NCBI GenBank assembly: GCA_021298245.1
Contig: JAJTDZ010000035.1
Location: 1-34,850 of the forward strand
DNA length: 34,850 nt
DNA from: Algoriphagus sp.
GTDB lineage: Bacteria; Bacteroidota; Bacteroidia; Cytophagales; Cyclobacteriaceae
Direction: 5' to 3'
The notes beneath the pieces were generated by a model. That model saw only the letters and a program-made list of their open reading frames with translations. It made no database searches and had not been told where the DNA came from. The position numbers and the translations under genes were made by a program. Positions 1 through 7,644 of this stretch are shown in pieces; within the stretch, counting starts at the first letter, position 1, and each line of letters opens with the position of its first letter.

Positions 1-474
1 ACTTCTGCCGCTTCCGTGGCGGTGCTTCCCGAAATGGACGAAGTGGAAGTGCACCTGGACATGAACGATATTCGTAAAGACACCTACTGCTCTTCTGGTC
101 CCGGAGGTCAGTCGGTCAACACCACCTACTCGGCCGTACGCTTGACCCACAATCCCAGTGGGCTGGTGGTCACCTGCCAAGACGAAAAGTCCCAAATCAA
201 AAACTTTGAAAAGGCACTGAAAGTACTTCGCTCCAGACTCTACGAGATTGAGTTGGCCAAGCACAACGAGGCGGTAGGAGCCCAACGCAAATCTATGGTG
301 GGAAGCGGGGACCGCTCCGATAAAATTCGTACCTACAACTATCCCCAGTCAAGGGTCACCGATCACCGGATCAATAAGACCGTGTACAATTTGCCAGAGG
401 TCATGGATGGACACATAGAAGAGTTTATTTCTGCCCTACGCATGGCAGAAAATCTAGAAAAAATGCAGGCGTGA
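1..474 (+). CDS. prfA: Peptide chain release factor 1 (C-terminal part)
   Basis: Reads UAA/UAG stop codons in the ribosomal A site and triggers peptidyl-tRNA hydrolysis in the cytoplasm. The frame is open from base 1, so the N-terminal half, including the codon-recognition region, lies outside the window; 157 residues are present. The fragment begins with the TSAA-VAVLPE segment typical of RF1 and carries the catalytic GGQ tripeptide at fragment residues 35-37 within [12 protein letters not shown]. The following KSQ-KN, R-YNYPQ-RVTDHR and C-terminal helix match class I release factors closely. RF1 is preferred over RF2 from the TSAA-V and [13 protein letters not shown] context. The gene probably ends its transcription unit here, since about 90 bases separate it from the next gene. 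Function is near certain; only the start is missing. Confidence 0.96.
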   Translation, partial: TSAASVAVLPEMDEVEVHLDMNDIRKDTYCSSGPGGQSVNTTYSAVRLTHNPSGLVVTCQDEKSQIKNFEKALKVLRSRLYEIELAKHNEAVGAQRKSMVGSGDRSDKIRTYNYPQSRVTDHRINKTVYNLPEVMDGHIEEFISALRMAENLEKMQA

Positions 475-566
475 GGTATCGATTAGCCCTTTTGGGTTGG
501 TAAGAATAAATTAAGCACGTATATTGAAACCCATACCCATTTCACGAAGTTAACTACAGATTACCT

Positions 567-1097
567 ATGCTTATTGAAGGAGAAAGAGAGATTCAATTGG
601 TTACTTGGAATGAATCTCATTTTCATCAATTGTACCCCATTGCCAACAATCCAAAGATTGCCATGAACCTAAGGGATAGCTACCCGCATCCCTACACCAT
701 CCACGATGCGCGGCACTGGATCGAGCACAACCAAAAATTTAATCCAGCTCAAAATTTTGCCATTGAATTCGAAGGAAGGTTGGCAGGAGCCATAGGCGCT
801 GAACGTGGGAAAGACGAGTTGCGTACAAACATGGAGCTAGGATTTTGGGTGGGAGAGCCCTTCTGGGGAAAGGGCATTGCCACAGAGGCGGTCAAACTGT
901 ATACCGCCTATATTTTTGAAAAATTTGATATTGAACGCATTTATGCACAGGTCTACGACTTCAATGGGGAATCCATGAACGTACTGGAAAAAGCCGGCTA
1001 TATCCCAGAAGCTATCCTGAAAAAGGGGTTTATCAAAAGGGGTACCGTGGGCGATATCTTTCAGTATGTCCGGGTGAGGGGAGAGGAAAGTATCTAG
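567..1097 (+). CDS. GNAT family N-acetyltransferase (RimJ/RimL-like)
   Basis: A 176-residue single-domain acetyltransferase of the RimJ/RimL (Acetyltransf_3) type, expected to move acetyl from acetyl-CoA to an amine; the substrate cannot be told from sequence. Visible features are the N-terminal strand, a DAR-WI helix near residue 48, the ELGFWVGEPFWGKGIATEA segment (residues 90-107) containing the acetyl-CoA loop (WGKGIA), and the NxxSMNVLEKAGY motif near the C-terminus. The stop codon (TAG) sits inside the start of the GTAC-rich repeat element, so the last residues (Glu-Ser-Ile) may be repeat-derived. It stands alone between prfA and the repeat and is probably a separate transcription unit. 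Confidence 0.88.
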   Translation: MLIEGEREIQLVTWNESHFHQLYPIANNPKIAMNLRDSYPHPYTIHDARHWIEHNQKFNPAQNFAIEFEGRLAGAIGAERGKDELRTNMELGFWVGEPFWGKGIATEAVKLYTAYIFEKFDIERIYAQVYDFNGESMNVLEKAGYIPEAILKKGFIKRGTVGDIFQYVRVRGEESI

Positions 1098-1349
1098 TAG
1101 CAAGTATCTAGTACGAAGTACCCTGACTACCGCAGGCAGGAATGTACAAAGTAGGAAATACGAGCTCCGAAGTACGAAATACTATAGGCAGGATTTCTTC
1201 AACATTCTTAAATCAGCGTTCGGTATTAACTTTCATTCCGTATTCTGCCTGCCTGCCGCAGGCAGGTATTTCGTAGCTCACACTTTACCCTTTACCATTT
1301 ACTTTGTACTTAGTACTTTGTACAACTTAAATCCGTATTTCACATTTTT
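1084..1349. repeat. GTAC-rich palindromic repeat element, copy 1
   Basis: A noncoding stretch built from short runs of the type AAGTACGA/AAATACGA on its left side (for example 1108-1119 and 1160-1182) and the complementary GTATTTCGTA and TACTTTGTAC-TTAGTACTTTGTAC on its right side (about 1265-1325). The whole therefore forms a large imperfect inverted repeat. Inside it is a near-perfect palindrome, CCTGCCTGC-C-GCAGGCAGG at 1248-1266, plus two half-sites (ccgcaggcagg near 1130, ggcagg near 1185). A second element with the same parts lies at 13211-13503. It starts within the stop codon region of the GNAT gene and ends just before the next start codon. Mobile REP/MITE-like DNA is the likeliest explanation. 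Confidence 0.8.
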
Positions 1350-1997
1350 ATGAAAATCCTCCTCCTCCTCCCACTAATCCTCTTGATCTCCTGCGGTCCC
1401 CAAGAGCGGGTATCCAAGGAAACTTTTGACGAAGTCAATCGCAACATGGAAGTAAAACGCCTCACCGAGGTAGAGATCCTCCAAGAGGCCATGGTCTGGG
1501 GAGATTCGATTACCCTGGAGGCCCAGGCCCAGTTGAGCGCCCAGTTGCAAGAGGCGATAGCTTCCCAAGGAGTAGTGGGGGCCTTGGATTTTTGCAAGAT
1601 CAATGCGCTCCCCCTGATTCAGGGGTTAGAAAAACAGCATGGCATTACCCTACGCCGCGTCTCCTCACGGCCTAGAAATCCCCAAGATAGCCCAGATGCG
1701 GAGGAGCTCCCCCTACTGGATGCCTATGCCTACAATGCGGAAAATAATCTTCCCAGCGACCCCAGCATTCAAAAAGTGCAAGGAGGGGAAGTGTTTCTTT
1801 ACACCCAGCCAATTTTGATTTCCAGCAACCTATGTCTTCAATGCCATGGCGCTCCAGGAAAAGATGTAGCAGAGGCCACCGCAAAGGCCCTCAAGCAACT
1901 TTATCCCAACGACCAGGCAATAGGCTATACCCTAGGTGAGCTCAGAGGAATGTGGTCCTTACGCCTACCCAAAAGGGAGGTAGTCAAAAGGATGTAA
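1350..1997 (+). CDS. Tll0287-type (DUF3365) c-heme-binding lipoprotein
   Basis: A 215-residue exported protein. The N-terminus is a short hydrophobic signal ending in a lipobox (LISC, Cys15), so it should be lipid-anchored in the periplasm or outer membrane. A single c-type heme attachment motif, CLQCH, lies at residues 162-166. The RPRNPQDSPDAEE segment and the C-terminal GYTLGELRGMWSLRLP segment resemble the DUF3365/Tll0287-like family, a PAS-like heme domain often found in sensors and here free-standing. It is probably a redox or ligand-sensing heme protein, but partner and ligand are unknown. It follows the GTAC repeat element directly and is not obviously co-transcribed with its neighbours. 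Confidence 0.82.
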   Translation: MKILLLLPLILLISCGPQERVSKETFDEVNRNMEVKRLTEVEILQEAMVWGDSITLEAQAQLSAQLQEAIASQGVVGALDFCKINALPLIQGLEKQHGITLRRVSSRPRNPQDSPDAEELPLLDAYAYNAENNLPSDPSIQKVQGGEVFLYTQPILISSNLCLQCHGAPGKDVAEATAKALKQLYPNDQAIGYTLGELRGMWSLRLPKREVVKRM

Positions 1998-2119
1998 TTT
2001 TTCTTCTGTAGGCTGTTGTGTCCTACCTGCCCTAGCCTTACTTCCAAATTATCCCTGGCAGGGGTATGCAAAGAAGGAGAAATTCCTTATTTTCAATGGT
2101 TCATGTCGGTCGACAAACC

Positions 2120-3076
2120 ATGAAAAAATACCTTTTTCTACTTGGCTTGATAGCGATGAGTTTTCAACTCAATTCTTCCGCCATTTTTATACCCTACTCC
2201 CAAAAAATCCCTGGCACTTCCGTCTCCTTTGACATGACGCCTATTCCTGCGGGGACATTTTGGATGGGATCAGATGAAGGTCCTGCTCCAGATCAAAAGC
2301 CTCGGCATTCGGTAAGGGTTGATGCCTTTTGGATGGGTACCCACGAAGTCACTTGGGATGCATTTGAATTGTTTTTGGACAAGCAATACGAAAAATCCGT
2401 GACCGAAGGAGTGCTGGAATCCAGGGTCGATGCCTTGGCAAGACCCAGCTTGCCTTATTTGGACATGACTTTCGGCATGGGCAAGGAAGGCAAACCTGCC
2501 GTAGGAATGACCCAGTACGGAGCCATTCAGTACTGTCGCTGGTTGTACCTCAAGACCGGGATTTTCTACAGGCTACCTACCGAGGCAGAATGGGAATATG
2601 CCGCAAGAGCGGGATCAGCAGATCGATTTTTCTTTGGCAGCAATGAAGATGCACTGGGAGATTATGCCTGGTATGCTGTCAATAGCAGGCAAAGCACACA
2701 AGCGGTAGGAACCAAAAAGCCCAATCCTTGGGGGGTTTATGACCTCTACGGCAATGTGTCAGAATGGGTGATTGATTATTACGAAGCTGATTTTTATGCC
2801 CGTTCCAAGGCTGAAAATCCAGTAAATCTGGCCAGGGCATTGTATCCCCATGTCCTTCGTGGAGGAAGCTTTGCCAGCCTAGCCTCTGAGCTTGGATCTC
2901 CCGTAAGGGAAAAATCGGATCCAGCCTGGAAGCGCATAGACCCACAAATTCCAAAAAGTCAATGGTGGTTTCCGGAAGCACCCTTTGTAGGCATGCGACT
3001 GGTCAGGCCCCTGATCCCTCCCTCTCCAGAAGAAATTGAAGCCTACTATACCCAAGTTCCACTTGTAGATTATTAA
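2120..3076 (+). CDS. Exported FGE/SUMF1-fold protein lacking the catalytic cysteines
   Basis: A 318-residue protein of the formylglycine-generating-enzyme (SUMF1, FGE-sulfatase) fold. I start it at ATG 2120 (MKKYLFLLGLIAM...), which gives a clean signal peptide; an upstream in-frame ATG at 2066 would add 18 polar residues. Family hallmarks are GTFWMGSDEG near the N-terminus, HEVTWDAFE, YRLPTEAEWEYAAR, PNPWGVYDLYGNVSEWV and RGGSF. In true aerobic FGE two cysteines follow the GGS motif; here the aligned stretch reads FASLASEL with no cysteine, so sulfatase activation is unlikely. It is first in a compact operon (17 bases to the next gene), suggesting a structural or ligand-binding role beside the two Tat enzymes. 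Confidence 0.85.
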   Translation: MKKYLFLLGLIAMSFQLNSSAIFIPYSQKIPGTSVSFDMTPIPAGTFWMGSDEGPAPDQKPRHSVRVDAFWMGTHEVTWDAFELFLDKQYEKSVTEGVLESRVDALARPSLPYLDMTFGMGKEGKPAVGMTQYGAIQYCRWLYLKTGIFYRLPTEAEWEYAARAGSADRFFFGSNEDALGDYAWYAVNSRQSTQAVGTKKPNPWGVYDLYGNVSEWVIDYYEADFYARSKAENPVNLARALYPHVLRGGSFASLASELGSPVREKSDPAWKRIDPQIPKSQWWFPEAPFVGMRLVRPLIPPSPEEIEAYYTQVPLVDY

Positions 3077-3093
3077 TCCAAACTCCCCTCACT

Positions 3094-4407
3094 ATGAAAC
3101 ACCCCCACAGCAGAAGAGACTTTATGAAAGCCTCAGCACTGATCACCGGAGGATTGCTCGCTCCCTCCTACCTGATTCCTGGCGCCTATGCCGCCCCTCA
3201 AAATCACCTCAAACTTGCCCTGATAGGCTGTGGAGGAAGGGGCACAGGAGCTGTTTTTCAGGCTTTTGATACCGGACATCCCATCCAATTGGTAGCTATG
3301 GCAGATGCCTTTGCCGATAGACTGGAGGGCAGCTACAAACCGATTTTTGACAAGTATGGAAAGGACAAGGTGAATGTCCCGCAGGAGCGACGCTTTGTAG
3401 GGTTTGATGCCTACAAAAAGGCCATTGCCGAAGCTGATGTCGTCATCTTGGCTTCCCCTCCTGGCTTTAGACCATCGCATTTTGAAGAAGCCGTGAGGCA
3501 GGGCAAACAGATTTTTATGGAAAAGCCCGTGGCCACAGATGCAGCGGGTATTCGAAAAGTACTAGCTGCTGCCGAGGTAGCCAAAGCCAAAAAGCTCAAC
3601 GTAGTGGTGGGACTGCAGCGTCACTACCAAAACAACTACCGAGAGGCGATGAAGCGCATCCAAGACGGTGCCCTCGGGGATATTGTGGGGGGACAGGTAT
3701 ACTGGAACGATGGAGGAGTCTGGGTCAAGCCTCGTATCCCAGAACAAACGGAAATGGAATACCAAATGCGCAATTGGTACTATTTCAATTGGCTTTGTGG
3801 AGACCATATCGTGGAGCAGCACGTGCATAACATAGACGTGGCCAACTGGGCTAAAAATGGCTATCCAGTCAAAGCAGAAGGGACTGGAGGAAGAGCCGTG
3901 CGTACTGGGAAGGAGCATGGAGAGATTTTTGATCACCACATACTCACCTTCACCTATGCCGATGGCAGTGTCATCCACTCCGAGTGCCGACATTTCCCAG
4001 GGGCAGCCAATCGGGTCGACGAGACCTTCCAAGGGACCCAAGGAAAAGCCTACCTCAGCGCGGGAAACCATGGCTTGCTTACCGACTGGAAAGGGAATGT
4101 GATTTACGATCACGATAGAAAAAACCAACCCAATCCTTACCAGCAGGAGCACGACGAGCTATGGGCAGCATTGGTCAAGGGAGAGTACAAATTTGCAGAT
4201 GCAGAAAATGCAGCCAAGTCTACGATGACAGCCATCATGGGAAGGTATGCTACCTATTCAGGAAAAGTGATGACCTGGGAGGAATCCCTCAACGGACAGG
4301 TGGACCTTTTTCCCGAAACCCTTGCCTGGGATGCGATGCCCAAGGTGCTTCCCCAAGCCGATGGGTACTACCCCTATGCGATTCCAGGAAAAACAAAAGT
4401 GATCTAA
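3094..4407 (+). CDS. Tat-exported Gfo/Idh/MocA family oxidoreductase
   Basis: A 437-residue NAD(P)-dependent sugar or cyclitol dehydrogenase-like protein. It begins with a textbook twin-arginine signal (SRRDFMKAS, residues 6-14, then a hydrophobic stretch ending near AYA), so it should be folded in the cytoplasm with its cofactor and exported. The Rossmann motif GCGGRG is at residues 45-50, and the EKPVATD motif typical of the family is at 143-149. A GDHIVEQHVHNIDVANW stretch supplies the His/Asp residues expected at the active site. Only three bases separate it from the next gene, a TIM-barrel isomerase. Bacteroidota often pair such enzymes for periplasmic oxidation or epimerisation of sugars (3-keto sugar chemistry); the specific substrate is unknown. 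Confidence 0.9.
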   Translation: MKHPHSRRDFMKASALITGGLLAPSYLIPGAYAAPQNHLKLALIGCGGRGTGAVFQAFDTGHPIQLVAMADAFADRLEGSYKPIFDKYGKDKVNVPQERRFVGFDAYKKAIAEADVVILASPPGFRPSHFEEAVRQGKQIFMEKPVATDAAGIRKVLAAAEVAKAKKLNVVVGLQRHYQNNYREAMKRIQDGALGDIVGGQVYWNDGGVWVKPRIPEQTEMEYQMRNWYYFNWLCGDHIVEQHVHNIDVANWAKNGYPVKAEGTGGRAVRTGKEHGEIFDHHILTFTYADGSVIHSECRHFPGAANRVDETFQGTQGKAYLSAGNHGLLTDWKGNVIYDHDRKNQPNPYQQEHDELWAALVKGEYKFADAENAAKSTMTAIMGRYATYSGKVMTWEESLNGQVDLFPETLAWDAMPKVLPQADGYYPYAIPGKTKVI

Positions 4408-4410
4408 GCC

Positions 4411-5325
4411 ATGGAAAGAAGAGGATTTATCAAACGAATGGGTCTAGGAACGGCCCTTGTAGGAGCTTCTGGCCTGATGGGACTACCTGCCTTGGCATCT
4501 ACTAAAATTGGGGCGGCGCCTTTTACCTTAGATTTTGCTCCGCATTTTGGCATGTTTAAAAACCACGCCCCAGGTGGCTTGGTAGACGAACTACAGTTTA
4601 TGGCAGACCAAGGATTCCGCTCCTTAGAAGACAATGGCCTGCTCAAGCGAAGTGTGGCTGATCAAGAACAAATCGGAAATACCCTTTCCAAGCTTGGGAT
4701 GCGGATGGGCGTATTTGTGGTGGATGGAGGAGACAATTGGAAGGTCTCCCTTAGCACAGGCAAACAAGAATTTCTTGATAATTTCCTAGCCACTTGCAGG
4801 GCTTCTGTGGAGGCTGCCAAGCGCGTGAATGCGAAGTGGATGACCGTAGTGCCGGGCTACTTTGAGCGCAACCTACCGATTGGTGTGCAGACGGGACACG
4901 TCATTGATGCGCTGAAGCGTGGAGCAGAGATTTTTGAGCCCCATGGCTTGACCATGGTCTTGGAGCCTTTGAGTGATAATCCCGACCTATTCCTTAGACA
5001 TGCCGATCAGACCTACATGATCTGCAGGGCTGTAGGAAGTCCTTCTTGCAAGATCTTGTACGATATCTATCACATGCAACGCAACGAGGGCAACCTGATC
5101 GCCACCATGGAAAAAACATGGGAAGAAATTGCCTACATCCAGATTGGGGATAATCCAGGTAGAAAAGAACCAGGAACAGGAGAGATCAATTACAGCAACG
5201 TATTTCAGTACATCCACAAAAAAGGCTTTACGGGAGTATTGGGCATGGAGCATGGCAATGCCTTGCCTGGCAAAGAAGGGGAGCTGGCCCTAATTGAGGC
5301 CTACAGAAAAGTGGATATCAAATGA
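4411..5325 (+). CDS. Tat-exported TIM-barrel sugar isomerase (hydroxypyruvate isomerase-like)
   Basis: A 304-residue AP-endonuclease-2-like TIM-barrel protein resembling hydroxypyruvate isomerase and sugar-phosphate isomerases/epimerases. The N-terminus ERRGFIKRMG followed by a Gly/Ala/Leu-rich stretch is a Tat signal. Metal-binding residues of the family are visible as VLEPLSDN (Glu), ILYDIYHMQRNEGN (Asp, His), YIQIGDNPGRKEPGTGEINY and LGMEHGN (Glu). It sits three bases after the oxidoreductase, and its stop codon overlaps the next start by four bases (ATGA), so translation is probably coupled. A role as epimerase/isomerase partner to the upstream dehydrogenase is inferred from context; the natural substrate need not be hydroxypyruvate. 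Confidence 0.86.
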   Translation: MERRGFIKRMGLGTALVGASGLMGLPALASTKIGAAPFTLDFAPHFGMFKNHAPGGLVDELQFMADQGFRSLEDNGLLKRSVADQEQIGNTLSKLGMRMGVFVVDGGDNWKVSLSTGKQEFLDNFLATCRASVEAAKRVNAKWMTVVPGYFERNLPIGVQTGHVIDALKRGAEIFEPHGLTMVLEPLSDNPDLFLRHADQTYMICRAVGSPSCKILYDIYHMQRNEGNLIATMEKTWEEIAYIQIGDNPGRKEPGTGEINYSNVFQYIHKKGFTGVLGMEHGNALPGKEGELALIEAYRKVDIK

Positions 5326-6335
5326 TGCGAACTGTGCTCTTATGTGCTGCTTGGCTTTGGGCAAGTTTGTTGACCTGGGCTCAGGCTCCCCAATGGCAAG
5401 AGTACCAAGCCCCAGTGAAATCTTCCTTGAGGGGTTTAGCTCCAGTATCCGATTTGGTGTGCTGGGCCAGTGGTAGTGGAGGCACTTGGCTGAAGACTGA
5501 GGATGGAGGATTGAGCTGGCAGATGGGGACAGTTGCGGGTTTGGATACCGTAGACTTTCGATCCATCCATGCCTTTGATGCCCAGACAGCAGTAGTGGCT
5601 TCGGCTGGGCAGCCTGCAGTGATCTACCGTACGGAAGATGGAGGAAAGAATTGGCAAAAAGTGCATCAAGAGGGGGAAGCGGCATTTTTTGATGCAATCC
5701 AATTTGTAGATGCCCAGAGGGGCTTTGTGTTGGGCGATCCCATTGGCGGGAAGTGGATGATCCTAGAGACCCTTGATGGAGGTCGAAGTTGGCATTTTCT
5801 AGCCAATCTACCGGATGCTGCGTCAGGAGAAGCTGCCTTTGCTGCGAGTTCTTCCTCCTTGATTGCCGATCAGGAAGGGCTAGTCTTTGCCACTGGGGGA
5901 TCGGTGGCTCGGCTGCATCGGTACTCCTTTGCTACCCAATCTTGGGAAGTACGTGAATTGACAGACCTGCTCCAAGGGGAGCCTTCTCAGGGAGTTTTTG
6001 CTGCTACTTCACTACTTGAAAATGGAGGATTGGTGTTGGTGGGTGGAGATTACCTTCAGCCCGAATACCGAATCGCCACTGCCTTGCTCGTTTTGGGAGA
6101 GGTGACCATTTATACCAGTGAGGGTCCTGGAGGCTACCGTTCTGGAGTTGCCTTCCTTCAAGAAAAAAATTGGGTAGTTGCCGTAGGTCCTACGGGATCG
6201 GACTACTCTAGGGATGGGGCACACAGCTGGCAGCCTTTTTCTACAACGGGCTACCACGCCGTCAAAGCCAGTCCTGGTGGAAAGGTGCTCTGGGCATCAG
6301 GAAGTCAGGGAAGGCTCGCAAAATTAGTATATTGA
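5322..6335 (+). CDS. Ycf48-like beta-propeller exported protein
   Basis: A 337-residue protein with a signal peptide (cleavage probably after TWAQ) and repeated TEDGG-SW / TLDGGRSWHF / RDGAHSWQPF segments of the Ycf48/BNR-Asp-box propeller type. These repeats build seven-bladed propellers that act as scaffolds or ligand-binding surfaces, often annotated loosely as oxidoreductase or photosystem assembly proteins. The start at 5322 overlaps the previous stop in the ATGA arrangement, making it the fourth gene of the 2120-6335 operon. A photosystem role can be excluded by context; I infer a periplasmic accessory role. The propeller seems complete but the catalytic status is unknown. Confidence 0.8.
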   Translation: MMRTVLLCAAWLWASLLTWAQAPQWQEYQAPVKSSLRGLAPVSDLVCWASGSGGTWLKTEDGGLSWQMGTVAGLDTVDFRSIHAFDAQTAVVASAGQPAVIYRTEDGGKNWQKVHQEGEAAFFDAIQFVDAQRGFVLGDPIGGKWMILETLDGGRSWHFLANLPDAASGEAAFAASSSSLIADQEGLVFATGGSVARLHRYSFATQSWEVRELTDLLQGEPSQGVFAATSLLENGGLVLVGGDYLQPEYRIATALLVLGEVTIYTSEGPGGYRSGVAFLQEKNWVVAVGPTGSDYSRDGAHSWQPFSTTGYHAVKASPGGKVLWASGSQGRLAKLVY

Positions 6336-6493
6336 TTAGTAAACATAGGTTTTATTAATACTGTGGTATTTTTTAAACCTTTTTTCAAAAAAAATTGCAA
6401 TATTTTACCTAATCCTGCTTTCAAAAACAGGAAGGATTGTATATTTAATGAAGTAATTCTTTTTTTCTATCTCCATCCTACAGTTTATCTGCT

Positions 6494-7228
6494 ATGTTTG
6501 AAATTATTCCTTCCATTTGGCTCATCAACGGCAAGTGCGTGCGGCTAAAGCGTGGGGACTTTGCCACGGAGGAAGTCATTTCAAATAATCCCTTGGAGAT
6601 TGCCCATGCCTTTGAAGGAATTGGCATCAAGCGGGTTCATTTGGTAGACTTGGATGGAGCACGAAGGGGGGAGCCGAAAAATTACCCAATTTTAGAAGCT
6701 ATAGCCGGGTATACGGACCTTCAGGTAGACTTTACTGGAGGAGTCACCACGGATGGAGACGTGATCAAATGTTTTGAGTTTGGGGCCAAATCTGTAACCA
6801 TTGCTTCTGCAGCAGCCAAATTTCCAGAGCGTTTTGGACAGTTTATTCTTTCCTACGGAAGAGAAAAAATCCACATGGCGGCAGATACCGATCCCAACGA
6901 CCACAAAATAAAAATCAGAGGGTGGTTAAAAAATACAGAAATAGACCTTTTTGATCACATTGAGTTTTTTCATGAACGGGGGCTGAAGTATGTCAAATGT
7001 TCTGACGTCACTCGTGACGGGGTCATGGAAGGACCTAATTTTGCCTTGTACCAAGAAATTTTACAGCGTTTTCCTCATCTAAATCTAGCCGCATCTGGAG
7101 GAGTACGGGGTATAGACGATTTCAAAAAACTTCGTGATTTGGGCCTAAGAGCTGCCGTATTTGGAAGAGCGTATTACGAGGGAAAAATCAGTTTGGCTGA
7201 TCTAGAAGGATTTGTAAGCAAGGGCTAA
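6494..7228 (+). CDS. HisA-family (phosphoribosyl isomerase-like) TIM barrel with altered active site
   Basis: A 244-residue protein of the HisA/HisF half-barrel-duplication family, normally the histidine-pathway ProFAR isomerase. Conserved family parts are NGKCVRL-RGD near the N-terminus, VHLVDLDGA-RGEP, KYVKCSDVTRDGVMEGPN, ASGGVRGIDD and a C-terminal phosphate loop FGRAYYEGK. However the first catalytic Asp (in the PAIDL motif of HisA) is Trp9 here (PSIWL), and the usual GGG(I/V)R phosphate motif reads TGGVT. The second catalytic Asp (AADTD) is retained. It stands alone, far from any his gene, so it is probably a paralogue with a different or lost activity rather than the pathway enzyme. Family is certain, function is not. 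Confidence 0.82.
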   Translation: MFEIIPSIWLINGKCVRLKRGDFATEEVISNNPLEIAHAFEGIGIKRVHLVDLDGARRGEPKNYPILEAIAGYTDLQVDFTGGVTTDGDVIKCFEFGAKSVTIASAAAKFPERFGQFILSYGREKIHMAADTDPNDHKIKIRGWLKNTEIDLFDHIEFFHERGLKYVKCSDVTRDGVMEGPNFALYQEILQRFPHLNLAASGGVRGIDDFKKLRDLGLRAAVFGRAYYEGKISLADLEGFVSKG

Positions 7229-7233
7229 GCTCC

Positions 7234-7596
7234 TTAGTGAAAATCTTGCTTAAACTTGTCTACGATGTAGAGAAAAATATTGAACGATAAGGTAGAAGGT
7301 GATTCGTTCTTTTTCGATTCTTTTTCTTGCAGATGATGAGGGGCAGTAGCCTCTTTTTTTATTGGAGCCAAGGGGAAGCCGGGCTTTACCGTAGTAGATT
7401 TAGGAGTGCCTAGAGAAGCAGGATCAACATGGGTGGAGGGATCTTCCACTACCTGTTTTTCTAGTACTTTTGGGGAATGCTCTTCTTGGGCTAGGGCCGG
7501 AGCAGCCATCAAAAATAATACAGCAGCCATCAGGCCCAGTACTAGATGCTTACCAAAGATTTGAGTCTCCATGATCCTTATTTTTTTCAACTTCAT
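7234..7596 (-). CDS. Small exported protein of unknown function
   Basis: A protein of up to 120 residues with an N-terminal signal peptide (hydrophobic LVLGLMAAVLFLMAAPALAQ) followed by a polar, low-complexity Lys/Glu/Pro/Ser region and a short hydrophobic C-terminal segment (FNIFLYIVDKFKQ). No domain is recognised. An internal ATG at 7572 with a close AAGGA would give 112 residues and is an equally good start. It converges with the HisA paralogue (five bases between the two stops) and diverges from the CsaA-like gene. The coding call rests on the clean signal peptide and codon use similar to its neighbours. Confidence 0.55.
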   Translation of the reverse strand: MKLKKIRIMETQIFGKHLVLGLMAAVLFLMAAPALAQEEHSPKVLEKQVVEDPSTHVDPASLGTPKSTTVKPGFPLAPIKKEATAPHHLQEKESKKNESPSTLSFNIFLYIVDKFKQDFH

Positions 7597-7644
7597 TTAT
7601 GATTTCGAAAAAAAGTGATTAAAAAAAGGGAAAATTAATTGACA

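Noticed and set aside
474..566. Shared motif TTGGGTTGGTAA-GA-AAA-TTAA with 16455-16480
   Set aside because: Only about 25 bases with several differences and AT-rich surroundings; not strong enough to call a repeat family.
3562..4152. A 196-codon open frame on the minus strand
   Set aside because: It lies wholly opposite the well-supported Gfo/Idh/MocA gene, has no recognisable domain, and is explained by the base bias of the coding strand.
6363..6548. A 61-codon open frame before the HisA paralogue
   Set aside because: Poor composition (Phe/Lys/Asn), overlaps the HisA start, no start signal; AT-rich leader is the better reading.
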